From contig NZ_JARZHG010000005.1 of NCBI RefSeq assembly GCF_029946505.1, forward strand, positions 372,001 through 436,000: a stretch of 64,000 nucleotides of DNA. The letters are read 5' to 3'. This stretch comes from Polyangium sp. y55x31. Its GTDB lineage: Bacteria > Myxococcota_A > Polyangia > Polyangiales > Polyangiaceae. Below, piece after piece: positions 7,674 through 16,430 of the stretch. The translations under genes were made by a program, and so were the position numbers. The notes under the pieces were generated by a model. The model was given only the letters and a program-made list of their open reading frames with translations, searched no databases and had not been told where the DNA came from. Positions within the stretch are counted from its first letter, which is position 1, and each line of letters opens with the position of its first letter.

Positions 7674-9997
7674 TCAAGTTCGTCGTGCTCCTCTCGGTCC
7701 TCGGCGCGAGCCCGATCTACAACGCCGACGATCGGGTCCGCGAGGTCCTCACCGATTCCCGGTATCGGTTCTGCCACGAGGACGATTATCCCCTCGGCGA
7801 CGACGAGCGCGCCTTTTGCTCGCTCATCGACGACGAGAGCGCCCTTTGTCCATCGCTCCCTGCCGCCTGCCGCAAGGAGCCCGCTCCGCTCGAAAAAGGC
7901 GGCCCTCCCGCCGGCATCTCCCCGAGCTGCAAGGCGGGCTCCCGCTGTTTGGCCGGACGATCCTCCGGTCGCGACGATCGCACGGCCGTCCGCCGATTCG
8001 AGGGCTCGGCCGGCAGCGCCTCCGGCGACGGGAAGCCGGGCGCGGGCGAACAGGGCAAGGGCGACGGCTCCGGCGCCGAGGGAAACAGATCCGATCCGGG
8101 CACACCCGGACAGGACAAACCCGGCGGCGAGCAAGGCCAGAACGGCAGCGGCGACGCGTCCGGTCCGGGCAAACCCGCCGGTCAGGACGGCACGGGCAAA
8201 CCCGGCGACGCGCCCGGCCAGAACCCCGGCGGCGGGGAAGGGAAGGGGCAGGCCGAACCAAAACCGGCAAAGCCCCCGCCTCCGCCTCCGCCCGCGCCCG
8301 CGGATCCTGCCATCGCCAGCGCCGCCAGCGGCTTCGCGCGTATCCTCTTTTTCCTCCTGCTCGGCGGCTTCATCGCCTTCATCGCGTGGATGGTCCTGAA
8401 AAACGTCCTCTCCGAGCGCGACGCGCCCAAGGACGAGGCTCCCCCCGAGGATCTCCCCGAGAATGCCCCGGGCGAGCGGCAAAAGGTGCCCCGCGGCCCC
8501 GTCGAGACCGACGTCGCCCGCCTCCTCGCCCGCGCCCGCGCGGCGGCCCAGCGCGGCGCGTTCGGGCCTGCGATCGACGACGTTTATGCCGCGCTCCTCC
8601 GGCGCCTCGACGGCGACGGCATCATCGAGATTCACGCCTCCCGCACGAACGGCGATTACGTGCGCAGCCTGCGCCGCGAGCGGCCCGAGATCGCCGCGGA
8701 GGTGCGGAACATCGTCGCCGATGTCGAGAGCGTTCAGTTCGGCTCCCGCGCAGCCTCGGCCGAGACATTTTCCCGCATTCACGACCGCGTCGTCCCGCTC
8801 GTCTCGCGCGCGCTCGGCATTCTCGCGGTGATCGTCGGCCTCTCCGCGACCGTCTCTTGCGGCCGCGTCGCCGCGCTCGACGAATCCGACGGCGTCTTCC
8901 GTGGCGACACCTCGCCCTCGGGCACGCACGCGGTCGGCGCCATGCTCTCGGCTTATGGCATCGAGCTCCGCCATCGCCGCGATCCTCTCGACAAACTGCC
9001 CGACGAGGACGACGCGACCCTCGTCCTCCTGCCGGACCTCGACATCTCGGCCGCCGATTTTCGCCGCATGCAAGCCTGGGTCGAGGCCGGCGGTGATCTC
9101 GTCGTCGCGGGCGTCCCCGATCTCCCTGCCTGGACCGGCGCGTCCCTCGACGCCCAGAACGTCACCGGAGGCGACGCCTTCGTCTCCTCCGGCTATCGGC
9201 ACGAGTTCGGCGAAATCGTCCTCGCCGTTCCGCCTGGGCCCTCGCTCTCCCTCACGGACGCCGAGCCCCTGCTCGCCCGTTCGGAGGGCATTTACGCGTC
9301 TTTCAAACAGGTCGGCGACGGGCGCGTCGTCGTCCTCGCCGACGACAAACTCTTCACGAACGTCGCCTTGACGGCCGGCGACAACGCGGCCTTTTTGATC
9401 TCCCTCTTCCGGCCGCTCCATCGCGAGGTCGAGCTCTGCGACGCCTGGACCTCCCTCGGCGCCGACACGCCCCTCGATACGCTGAGCCGCGCGCACCTCT
9501 TGCCCATTCTCCTCCAGCTCCTCTTGCTCCTCGGCCTCTTTTTCCTGTGGCAGGGCCGCGCCTTCGGTGTTTTGCGCGACCCGCCCGCGAATCGCCGCCG
9601 CGCCTTCGCCGATCACGTCCGCGCCCTCGGCCTCGCGTATGCCCGCGCCGGAGCCTCGCGCCACGCCCTCGGCCTTTATGCCGCGTGGGCCGTCGAGCGC
9701 CTCCGCGAGCGTGTCCCGCGCGAGGGCCGCCAAGGGTTGTCCGGGCTCGCCGAGGCCATCGGCGTCCGCGTCGGCAAACCCACGGGCGAGGTCATGCACG
9801 TCCTCGTCGAGGCCACCGAGGCGCAAAAAGAGGCGGCCCCCGTGTCCCTCCGCTCCGGCGACGCCTCGCTCCGCGGCCGCTCGCGGGGCACTGACCGCGC
9901 CCAGGCCGCGTCCGATTTCGCCGTGATGCGCGCCCTCGACCATTTCCTCGCCCAGACCTCCCGCGAGCGCTCCCGCAAGAAGACCCGAAAAGCATGA
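7670..9997 (+). CDS. DUF4129-DUF4350 fusion protein
   Basis: 775 residues from GTG 7670, which overlaps the previous stop. Order: an N-terminal segment with several Cys (about 1-120); a Gly/Pro/Lys/Gln-rich linker (about 120-210); a membrane helix (about 222-244); a DUF4129-like helical domain (VARLLARARAAAQRGAFGPAIDD...) at about 280-380; a second hydrophobic segment at about 382-400; then a DUF4350-like domain (SGTHAVGAMLSAYGIELRH, LPDLDISAADFRRM); another helix near 610-625 and a soluble C-terminus. In many genomes these two domains are separate adjacent genes; here no stop or start separates them. The AAA ATPase gene follows with ATGA overlap. Biochemical role unknown; the operon suggests envelope or complex assembly. 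Confidence 0.82.
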   Translation: MIKFVVLLSVLGASPIYNADDRVREVLTDSRYRFCHEDDYPLGDDERAFCSLIDDESALCPSLPAACRKEPAPLEKGGPPAGISPSCKAGSRCLAGRSSGRDDRTAVRRFEGSAGSASGDGKPGAGEQGKGDGSGAEGNRSDPGTPGQDKPGGEQGQNGSGDASGPGKPAGQDGTGKPGDAPGQNPGGGEGKGQAEPKPAKPPPPPPPAPADPAIASAASGFARILFFLLLGGFIAFIAWMVLKNVLSERDAPKDEAPPEDLPENAPGERQKVPRGPVETDVARLLARARAAAQRGAFGPAIDDVYAALLRRLDGDGIIEIHASRTNGDYVRSLRRERPEIAAEVRNIVADVESVQFGSRAASAETFSRIHDRVVPLVSRALGILAVIVGLSATVSCGRVAALDESDGVFRGDTSPSGTHAVGAMLSAYGIELRHRRDPLDKLPDEDDATLVLLPDLDISAADFRRMQAWVEAGGDLVVAGVPDLPAWTGASLDAQNVTGGDAFVSSGYRHEFGEIVLAVPPGPSLSLTDAEPLLARSEGIYASFKQVGDGRVVVLADDKLFTNVALTAGDNAAFLISLFRPLHREVELCDAWTSLGADTPLDTLSRAHLLPILLQLLLLLGLFFLWQGRAFGVLRDPPANRRRAFADHVRALGLAYARAGASRHALGLYAAWAVERLRERVPREGRQGLSGLAEAIGVRVGKPTGEVMHVLVEATEAQKEAAPVSLRSGDASLRGRSRGTDRAQAASDFAVMRALDHFLAQTSRERSRKKTRKA

Positions 9998-10959
9998 ACC
10001 TGTCCCTCTTCCGCGACACCTTCGATCGCATCCGCCGCGAGGCGGGCAAGGTCCTCCTCGGCCAGGACGAGATCATCGAGACCACGCTCCTCGCGATCCT
10101 GGCCGGCGGTCACGTCCTCATCGAGGGCGTCCCCGGCCTCGGAAAAACCCTGCTCGTCCGCACCCTCGCCCACGTCTTCGGCGCGAGCTTCCGCCGCATT
10201 CAATTCACGCCCGACCTCATGCCGAGCGACGTCACCGGCGGCAACGTCTTCGATCAGAAAGAAGACCGCTTCGTCTTCCACGAGGGCCCGGTCTTCACGC
10301 AGCTCCTGCTCGCCGACGAGATCAACCGCGCCCCCGCGAAGACGCAAAGCGCCTTGCTCGAAGCCATGCAGGACCTCGCCGTCACCACCGACGGCGTCAC
10401 GCGCCCCCTGCCCGAGCCTTTCCTCGTCATCGCCACGCAAAACCCCGTCGAATCACAGGGCACCTATCCCTTGCCCGAGGCCCAGCTCGACCGGTTCCTC
10501 GTCAAATTGCACGTCCGTTACCCCGGGCCCGCCGTCGAAAAGCAGATCCTCCGCCACCACGTCGACGGCTTCTCCGCGGCCAAGCTCGATCGCGTGGGCA
10601 TCGAGCGCATCGCCTCCGCCGACGAGATCATCGCCATGCGCGCGGCCCTCGGCGGCGTGCGCGTCGACGACGGCATCATCGAATACATCACCGACATCGT
10701 CGCCCGCACGCGCGCTCACCGCGCCGTCTACCTCGGCTCCTCTCCGCGCGGCTCGATTGGCCTCCTCGGCTCGGCGCGCGCGCGTGCCGCCAGCGAGGGC
10801 CGCGATTTCGTCTCCCCGGACGACGTCAAGGCGCTCGCCCCCGCCGTCCTCCGCCACCGCTTGATCCTCCACCCCGACGCCGAGATCGAAGGCACGAGCG
10901 CCGACGATTGCGTCGAAGACATCCTGCGCGAGGCGAAGGTCCCGCGCACGGCGGCCTGA
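9994..10959 (+). CDS. MoxR family AAA+ ATPase
   Basis: 321 residues. Walker A is GVPGLGKT (about 44-51), Walker B LLADEINRAPAKTQSALLEAMQ (about 105-125), sensor 1 in LVIATQNPVESQGTYPLPEAQLDRF, and a C-terminal lid domain. MoxR ATPases act as chaperones that assemble or activate partner complexes, commonly with VWA or DUF58 proteins. The DUF58 gene starts 7 bp downstream, the standard pairing. It overlaps the DUF4129-DUF4350 gene by 4 bases. Confidence 0.95.
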   Translation: MNLSLFRDTFDRIRREAGKVLLGQDEIIETTLLAILAGGHVLIEGVPGLGKTLLVRTLAHVFGASFRRIQFTPDLMPSDVTGGNVFDQKEDRFVFHEGPVFTQLLLADEINRAPAKTQSALLEAMQDLAVTTDGVTRPLPEPFLVIATQNPVESQGTYPLPEAQLDRFLVKLHVRYPGPAVEKQILRHHVDGFSAAKLDRVGIERIASADEIIAMRAALGGVRVDDGIIEYITDIVARTRAHRAVYLGSSPRGSIGLLGSARARAASEGRDFVSPDDVKALAPAVLRHRLILHPDAEIEGTSADDCVEDILREAKVPRTAA

Positions 10960-10966
10960 ATCCGAC

Positions 10967-12286
10967 ATGGTCCCCTCGCGCGCGCTCGTCCTCCTGTTCG
11001 CGGGGCCGCTCGTCCTCTCATTTTTCACGCTCCTCGACCGGGGATTGATCGTCCCCATGCTCCTCACGGACGGAGCGATCGCCCTGCTCGCGCTCCTCGA
11101 CGCCCTGCTCGCGCGGCGCCGCCTGGTCACCGTCGTCCGCCGCGCCCCGGCCGTGCTCTCGATTGGCCGGCCAAACGTCATCTCCCTCGACGTCCGCTCC
11201 CTCGCCCGGCGCAAGCTCCACGTGCGCGTGCAGGAGGACCTCTTTCCGTCCGCCGAGAGCGAGGAGCTCCCCCTCGAAACGGACCTCCCGCCGCGTGGAC
11301 ACGCGACCCTCAAGTACCGCGTCACGCCCTCCCGCCGCGGCGCGCACGTCCTCGGCGACCATTACGTCCGTTATCCTTCGCCCCTCGGCCTCTGGATTCG
11401 CCAGTACCCGATTTCCGCGCGCTCACCCGTCAAGGTGTATCCCGACCTCGAAGCCGTCCGAGGCTACGAGCTCCTCGCGCGGCAAGACCGCGATCCTGCC
11501 GGCGTGCGCGCCTCGCGCCGCCTCGGCGGCGAGAGCGAGTTCGAGCGCCTGCGCGAGTATCGGCGCGAGGACGAGTATCGCAGCATCGACTGGCGGGCCA
11601 CGGCGCGCCGCAAGAAGCTCACGGCGCGTGAATACCAGCTCGAGAGCGACCAGAACGTCGTCTTTCTGATCGACGCTGGCCGCCTCATGACGGCCGAATG
11701 CGCGAACCTCTCGCTCTTCGACCACGCCCTGAACGCGACGCTCATGCTCTCGCACGTCGCCTCCCGCGGCGGCGACAAGGTCTCCATGATGGCCTTCGCC
11801 GAGGAGGTCCTCGCGTATGCGCCGCTCACGGGCGGCGCCCGCGCGACACGCAAGATCGTGCAAGCGGGTTACGACATCGAGCCCGACCTCGCCCCCACGA
11901 ATTACCGGGCCGCATTCGAGGCGCTCGCCGTCCGTGTGAAAAAGCGGACGCTCGTCGTGCTCTTCACGCAGGTCGTCGACGAGGTCGCCGCCGCCGAGCT
12001 CGAAAAGCTCATGCGTGGGCTCATGCCCCGCCATTTGCCGCTCCTCGTGCTTTTGCGCGACGTCGACGTCGACGCCCTCGCGCTCGGTCATTCCGGCGAG
12101 GCCGCGGCGCTCGCGGGCGTCGGCCCCTACCTGCGCGGCGCGGCCGCCGAGATCCTCTCGTTTCGCGACAAGCTCGTCCGCCGCTTGAAGCAACACGGCG
12201 CCCTCGTCCTCGACGTCGCCCCCGCCGACCTCACGCCCGCGCTCATCAATCGTTACCTCGAAATCAAGGCCCGGCACCTCCTGTAG
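10967..12286 (+). CDS. DUF58 domain-containing protein
   Basis: 439 residues. Two hydrophobic helices lie at about 3-22 and 25-45. A beta-rich region and the DUF58 signature (REYRREDEYRSIDWRATAR, about 190-210) follow, then a VWA-like fold beginning NVVFLIDAGR. These proteins usually work with MoxR ATPases. The classic VWA metal site DxSxS is replaced by DAGRL, so a MIDAS is unlikely. Last gene of the operon that begins at 5138. Confidence 0.92.
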   Translation: MVPSRALVLLFAGPLVLSFFTLLDRGLIVPMLLTDGAIALLALLDALLARRRLVTVVRRAPAVLSIGRPNVISLDVRSLARRKLHVRVQEDLFPSAESEELPLETDLPPRGHATLKYRVTPSRRGAHVLGDHYVRYPSPLGLWIRQYPISARSPVKVYPDLEAVRGYELLARQDRDPAGVRASRRLGGESEFERLREYRREDEYRSIDWRATARRKKLTAREYQLESDQNVVFLIDAGRLMTAECANLSLFDHALNATLMLSHVASRGGDKVSMMAFAEEVLAYAPLTGGARATRKIVQAGYDIEPDLAPTNYRAAFEALAVRVKKRTLVVLFTQVVDEVAAAELEKLMRGLMPRHLPLLVLLRDVDVDALALGHSGEAAALAGVGPYLRGAAAEILSFRDKLVRRLKQHGALVLDVAPADLTPALINRYLEIKARHLL

Positions 12287-12348
12287 GACCCGCGGCGCGC
12301 CCTGCGCCCCGCGCCCAATCGTCCGGCGCGCTCGCGTGTACCACCTGC

Positions 12349-13239
12349 GTGCCCCCATCTCGCGCGCTCTTCGCCGCCCTCGCCGTCCTCGCAGCCTGCA
12401 CGAAAACCGCCCCGCCGCCGCCCCCCGCGGTCGCATCGAATCCGCCCGCGCTCACCACGCCCGCGCCCGCGCCGACCTCGCTGGCGACGGCCGTCGCGTC
12501 CATCCCTTCGGCGCCGCCCGCTCCCGTTCCGTCCGCCCCGGCGTTTCCCGTCCGCGAGCCGACACAATGGTTCTCTGCGGAGAAAACCCCCTTCGGCCGC
12601 GTCGCCGAGGCGAAAAAGAGCAAAATGGCCGAGGTGAAGCGCCTCTTCGCGGAGGCGCGCGTAGCTTTCCCTCCCGCGCAGATGTTCCTCCGCGCCTTCA
12701 AAAAGGAACGTGTCCTCGAGCTCTGGGCCGCCTCTCGTGCGGACGAGCCGCTCTCGCTGATTGCCATCTACGGCGTCTGTTACGCGTCCGGAGAGCTCGG
12801 CCCGAAACGCGTGGAAGGGGATGGCCAGGTGCCCGAGGGGCTCTACAAGATCAAGGAGTCGCTCCCTGGCACGCCGTTTTACCTCGCCTTGCACGTCGAT
12901 TACCCGAACCGCTCGGATCGTATCCTCGGCGATCGCCGGCAGCCGGGCGGCGAGATCCTCATTCACGGGAGCTGCGCCTCCGTCGGCTGCCTCGCCATGA
13001 GCGACGATCGCATGGCCGAGATCTACCTCGCGGCGAGCGAATACAAGTGGACCGGCGCCTCGCTCCCCGTCCACATCTTCCCGACGCGGGACATGGCAGG
13101 CCTGCTCGCCTCACCCGCGGGCGGGGCGCACCGGGCGTTCTGGGAGAATCTGAAGCCGTTTCTCGAGGAATTCGAGCAAACGAGGCGGGTCCCGAAATAT
13201 CGTATCGACGCGAAGGGCCGCTACGAGCAGGTCGGGTGA
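12349..13239 (+). CDS. L,D-transpeptidase-fold lipoprotein, YafK-like
   Basis: 296 residues from GTG 12349, giving a signal peptide with lipobox LAAC (Cys17). A Pro/Ala-rich spacer follows, then an ErfK/YbiS/YcfS/YnhG domain with FSAEKTPFGRVAEAKK at the front and the active-site pattern IHGSCASVGCLAM (His206, catalytic Cys214). The HG-x-C-x-S-x-GC-x-AM form is that of the YafK subgroup, which in Escherichia coli detaches the outer-membrane lipoprotein from peptidoglycan; other members make 3-3 crosslinks. Likely acts on peptidoglycan from the outer-membrane side. The gene stands 62 bp after the DUF58 gene. Confidence 0.85.
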   Translation: MPPSRALFAALAVLAACTKTAPPPPPAVASNPPALTTPAPAPTSLATAVASIPSAPPAPVPSAPAFPVREPTQWFSAEKTPFGRVAEAKKSKMAEVKRLFAEARVAFPPAQMFLRAFKKERVLELWAASRADEPLSLIAIYGVCYASGELGPKRVEGDGQVPEGLYKIKESLPGTPFYLALHVDYPNRSDRILGDRRQPGGEILIHGSCASVGCLAMSDDRMAEIYLAASEYKWTGASLPVHIFPTRDMAGLLASPAGGAHRAFWENLKPFLEEFEQTRRVPKYRIDAKGRYEQVG

Positions 13240-13254
13240 GGGGAGGAGGGGCGA

Positions 13255-13917
13255 TCAGCCCTTCTTGCGCGGCGCCTTCAGCGTGAGCTTGAGCAGCACG
13301 TCGTCGCGGATGAGGTCGTCCGGCTTGCCCGCGATCGTGATGTTGAAATCCTTCCGATTGATGGAGAACTCCGCGGTGCCCGTGGCGGCGTCCGGCGCGA
13401 TCGTGATCGTCACGGGGAACGTGATCGACTTCTTCACGCCGTGCAGATCGAGATCGCCCGTGATCGTGTGCGTCGCGCCGTTCGTGCCGCCGGCCTTGAT
13501 CTCCGTCGACGTGAACGTCGCCTTGGGGAACTTCTCGACGTCGAAGAAATCGGCGTTCTTCAGGTGCTTGTCGAGATCGGCCGCGTCCGTCTTGACCGAC
13601 GCGGTCTCCACCTCGAACGAGATCTTGCCGCCCTCGGCCTTGCCGTCGGCGAGCGTGATCTTGCCGGCGAGCTTCTCGAACTTGCCCTCGTGCTTGCCCG
13701 TGACCTTCGAGCCGATGAACCCGACCGTCGAGGCCGTGGCGTCGACGTCGAGCGTCTCCTGGACCGCCGCGGTGCTCGCGGGCTTGGTGTCCGCCTGTGC
13801 CGACGAGGCCGGAGCGACCGTCGCCTTGGGCTTGTCCTTGGCCGGATCCTCGCAGGCCGCGAGCGAGAGCAGGGCGGGCACGGCGGCGGCGAGAACCACA
13901 AATCGAATCATGCGCAT
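13255..13917 (-). CDS. YceI family lipoprotein
   Basis: 220 residues, signal peptide with lipobox SLAAC (Cys22), Thr/Ala/Lys-rich spacer, then a YceI lipocalin-like barrel (VDATASTVGFIGSKVTGKHEGKF at the start, the KNADFFDVEKFPKATFTS core, and INRKDFNI near the end). YceI proteins bind long-chain isoprenoid or fatty molecules in the periplasm. It is divergent from the LysR gene, 110 bp apart, and its 3' end faces the transpeptidase gene. The LysR protein is the obvious candidate regulator. Confidence 0.92.
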   Translation of the reverse strand: MRMIRFVVLAAAVPALLSLAACEDPAKDKPKATVAPASSAQADTKPASTAAVQETLDVDATASTVGFIGSKVTGKHEGKFEKLAGKITLADGKAEGGKISFEVETASVKTDAADLDKHLKNADFFDVEKFPKATFTSTEIKAGGTNGATHTITGDLDLHGVKKSITFPVTITIAPDAATGTAEFSINRKDFNITIAGKPDDLIRDDVLLKLTLKAPRKKG

Positions 13918-14005
13918 GGTCGGATCGTCCCTTCGGGGGTTGTTTCGAGGGTCATACCATGCGCCCCGAACGGCCGCTTGATTAGGGGGGCGAACCGGGT
14001 AACAC

Positions 14006-14023
14006 TGTTCGCCAGGGCGAACA
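14006..14023. promoter_or_regulatory. 18-bp palindrome in front of the LysR gene, candidate operator
   Basis: TGTTCGCC-AG-GGCGAACA is a perfect 8-bp inverted repeat with a 2-bp centre, ending 4 bases before the LysR ATG. An extra half site GGCGAAC lies at 13989-13995. It contains the T-N11-A arrangement of LysR boxes. Because it occupies the ribosome-binding position and no clear Shine-Dalgarno is present, bound protein or RNA pairing could also control translation. The divergent YceI gene starts 88 bp away. Confidence 0.6.
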
Positions 14024-14027
14024 ATCG

Positions 14028-14933
14028 ATGACGGCGGCGCTCGACGATGTGGTCTCCATGGCGGTCTTCGCGCGGGTCGTGGAGGCGCGCTCGTTCACGG
14101 GCGCGGCGGCGCTCCTCGGCCTGTCCAAGTCGGTCGTGAGCGCGCGGATCTCGGGGCTCGAAGAGCGGCTCGGCGTCAGGCTTTTGCATCGCACCACGCG
14201 GCGCCTCTCGCTCACCGAGGAGGGCGCGCGGCTCTACGAGACGTGCGCGCGGCTCGTCTCCGCGGCGGACGAGGCGCAAGGCGTGCTGGAGAGCGCGTCG
14301 GCGGAGCCCGAGGGCCTCGTGCGCGTCACCGTACCCGTGGGCACGGGAATCCTTCAATTTCCGAGCATCCTGCGCGAGCTGCACGAGCGATATCCGCGGC
14401 TCGTGATCGAGCTCTCGCTGTCGGAGCACCGCGTCGACATCGTCGCGGAGGGCTACGACGTGGCCATTCGTGTCGCCGACACCCTCGAAGATTCGGCGCT
14501 CGTCGCGCGCCGCATCGGCTCCGTGCGGATGATCGTCTGCGCGTCGCCCGCTTATCTCGATCGTCGCGGGATGCCGGTCTCTCCGCGGGATCTCGTGCAT
14601 CACAATTGCCTGCGCCTCTCGCCGGTCCGGCGCGAGTGGTCATTTCGATGCGGCCGCCGCACGCAGGTCGTGCCCGTCACCGGGACGCTCATCACCGACA
14701 ACATCGCCGTATTGCGCCAGGCGGCGCTCGACGGCATCGGCGTCGCGCGGCTGCCACGATCGTACGTCGCGGCCGACATCGAGGCGGGCCGGCTGCGCCG
14801 CGTCTTGCCGGAGCACGCGCTTGGCGAGAAGAACGTCTTCGTGGTGCACCCGTACCACAGGCACATGCCGACGAAGGTGCGCGCCTTCGTGGATTACGTG
14901 GTCCAGCGGTTCCGCAGCGCGAGCGACGAATAG
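14028..14933 (+). CDS. LysR family transcriptional regulator
   Basis: 301 residues. The winged helix-turn-helix is at about 10-65 (RSFTGAAALLGLSKSVVSARISGLEERLGVRLLHRTTR), followed by the linker helix and the periplasmic-binding-like effector domain (VRVTVPVGTGILQFPSIL onward), which here belongs to the CrgA/PecT-like group by its ELSLSEHRVDIVAEGYDVAIR segment. It is divergent from the yceI-type gene, the usual LysR arrangement, and has a palindrome directly upstream. The 3' end overlaps the convergent sdpB gene by 40 bp. Confidence 0.93.
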   Translation: MTAALDDVVSMAVFARVVEARSFTGAAALLGLSKSVVSARISGLEERLGVRLLHRTTRRLSLTEEGARLYETCARLVSAADEAQGVLESASAEPEGLVRVTVPVGTGILQFPSILRELHERYPRLVIELSLSEHRVDIVAEGYDVAIRVADTLEDSALVARRIGSVRMIVCASPAYLDRRGMPVSPRDLVHHNCLRLSPVRREWSFRCGRRTQVVPVTGTLITDNIAVLRQAALDGIGVARLPRSYVAADIEAGRLRRVLPEHALGEKNVFVVHPYHRHMPTKVRAFVDYVVQRFRSASDE

Positions 14934-15841
14934 AGGCGGCGGGCGGCGGCGCGCTCGGGCGGCAAATACAGGACGAGCGCGGCCATCATCGTGAGGGCGA
15001 ACGTGAAGAGCCCGTGCACGGCGAGGATGCCCGCGTGGAGGAAGAGCCCGAGGGCGAAGACCGGCGGCCAGTAGCGCCGATCCATGACGAGCGCGGCGGC
15101 GAGGAGGAATTCGATCACGAGGACGCTCCACGTCGTGAGGGCGAGCAGCGTGCCATGATTGACGAACCATCGCACGACGGGCATGAGCCATGGGGCCGCG
15201 CCGACGTGCGGATCGGTGAACCAGTAATAAAGGACCGTGCCGTCGACCCACTCCTGCACGGAGAGTTTTCCGGCGGCCGCATGAAAATAAATGATCGCCA
15301 CCTGCACGCGAACCGCCCACACGGACGAGCGCGCGACGAGCCTTGTAACGGTATCCCCGGTGGTCCCGCGCGAAGGCGGAGGTGCCTCCCAGTGCCAGCG
15401 CCGTGGATCGGTCAGGGTGAGCGGCAAGAGCAGCAACGTGAGCGCGGCGGCGATTTGATCGCCCCCATTCCCGACGGTCGCGTTGTTGTGGAGGCTGAAG
15501 CTGATCCACCCGTGAACGATGCCCGTGACGCGAGGTCGATAACCGGAGGCGACGACCAAAAGCGCGAGGACCGCGACCCAGCGCGCCACATCGAGGTGCT
15601 CGTGTGTCGCGACGCAAAAGAGCCCAGCGCTCCGCACGCCGTCACAAGCGAGCCCCGTGGGGACGTCGAGCGTCGGGGCAAACAGGACGTCCGCGCCATT
15701 GACGGCGAGCGTCGCCGCCGTGCAAAGCGCGAGCAGGGAGCGCGCGCAGCCGATCGTCCAGGACCACGGCGCGGCGTGGTTTGCCCAGGCGCTCGCGCGG
15801 AGGCCGAGCGCGTCGAGCCCTTTCGCTTTTTCTACGAGCAT
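14894..15841 (-). CDS. sdpB: SdpB-like membrane protein (HTTM domain) of an Sdp toxin operon
   Basis: 315 residues with about seven membrane helices. The family pattern is clear throughout: CARSLLALCTAATLAVN near residue 35, ARWVAVLALLVVASGYRPRVTGIVHGW near 90-115, GGDQIAAALTLLLLPL followed by LTDPRRWHW, IYFHAAAGKLSVQEWVDGTVLYYW and a final FLHAGILAVHGLFTFAL. SdpB has the vitamin K-dependent carboxylase-like HTTM fold and, in Bacillus, is required with SdpA to convert pro-SdpC to the secreted killing peptide. The start overlaps the sdpA 3' end by 10 bases, so expression is coupled. The 3' end overlaps the convergent LysR gene. Confidence 0.9.
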   Translation of the reverse strand: MLVEKAKGLDALGLRASAWANHAAPWSWTIGCARSLLALCTAATLAVNGADVLFAPTLDVPTGLACDGVRSAGLFCVATHEHLDVARWVAVLALLVVASGYRPRVTGIVHGWISFSLHNNATVGNGGDQIAAALTLLLLPLTLTDPRRWHWEAPPPSRGTTGDTVTRLVARSSVWAVRVQVAIIYFHAAAGKLSVQEWVDGTVLYYWFTDPHVGAAPWLMPVVRWFVNHGTLLALTTWSVLVIEFLLAAALVMDRRYWPPVFALGLFLHAGILAVHGLFTFALTMMAALVLYLPPERAAARRLYSSLALRNRWTT

Positions 15842-16401
15842 GAGACCTCCAGCCGCGCGACGCGCGTGTCCATTCGAACCCCATCGTTCCTCCACGCCCA
15901 GGGCGTGGGCCTTCGCAGCACGATGCCCACGGAGCCGCAGAGCGTCCGGCGTGGAGCGTCGTTCTTCACGCGGGCGATCACGCCTGCTCGATTCAAGCAC
16001 GCGTCGAGCTCCCCTTCGCACGTGGCGAGGTCGGATTGCCGGATGCGCCTGGCGATCATCTTCATCTCCTGCTCCTGCGCCTCGGGCGCGCGCGAGAGCC
16101 CGAGCGCGTTTTCGGGCCTCGCGTACGGCGACACGTTCGCCTGTCGCCAGCGCCCTTCCCCTGCGGGCACGTAGGCGAGCATCCGCGGGTAATGCGGGTT
16201 TTTCGTAAAATAGTTGAAGGACTCCTGCGCGAAGTGTTCGGCATGCACGCGCGACGCGAACGGGAGCTCGATCGGATTCGTCGGGAGCGCCGCGTGAATC
16301 GTGTACGCGGCGAACGTCGACCACCCGAGAACGACGGCGAGCGCCGCGGCGCCGACCACGCCCGTATGCACGCGGCGGGTTTCGTGGCTTCTGTCGAGCA
16401 T
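15832..16401 (-). CDS. sdpA: SdpA-like maturation protein of an Sdp toxin operon
   Basis: 189 residues. The start at 16401 is preceded by AAGGAGAGG 4 bases away; an upstream ATG (16455) lies within the intercistronic hairpin and is unlikely. One membrane helix is near residues 12-30. The family core follows: LPFASRVHAEHFAQESFNYFTKNPHYPRM, then NALGLSRAPEAQEQEM. A C-terminal extension of about 60 residues has four cysteines. In Bacillus SdpA is a cytosolic or membrane-attached partner needed with SdpB for toxin maturation. It stands between sdpC and sdpB; the Bacillus order is sdpA-sdpB-sdpC. Confidence 0.85.
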   Translation of the reverse strand: MLDRSHETRRVHTGVVGAAALAVVLGWSTFAAYTIHAALPTNPIELPFASRVHAEHFAQESFNYFTKNPHYPRMLAYVPAGEGRWRQANVSPYARPENALGLSRAPEAQEQEMKMIARRIRQSDLATCEGELDACLNRAGVIARVKNDAPRRTLCGSVGIVLRRPTPWAWRNDGVRMDTRVARLEVSCS

Positions 16402-16430
16402 CGTCCTCTCCTTTCTTCGAAGGGAATCGA

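Noticed and set aside
7574-9943. Long minus-strand open frame of 789 codons opposite the DUF4129-DUF4350 gene
   Set aside because: It is low-complexity Arg/Asp/Glu-Gly composition typical of the antisense of GC-rich codons, and the plus strand has recognised domains and overlapping starts.
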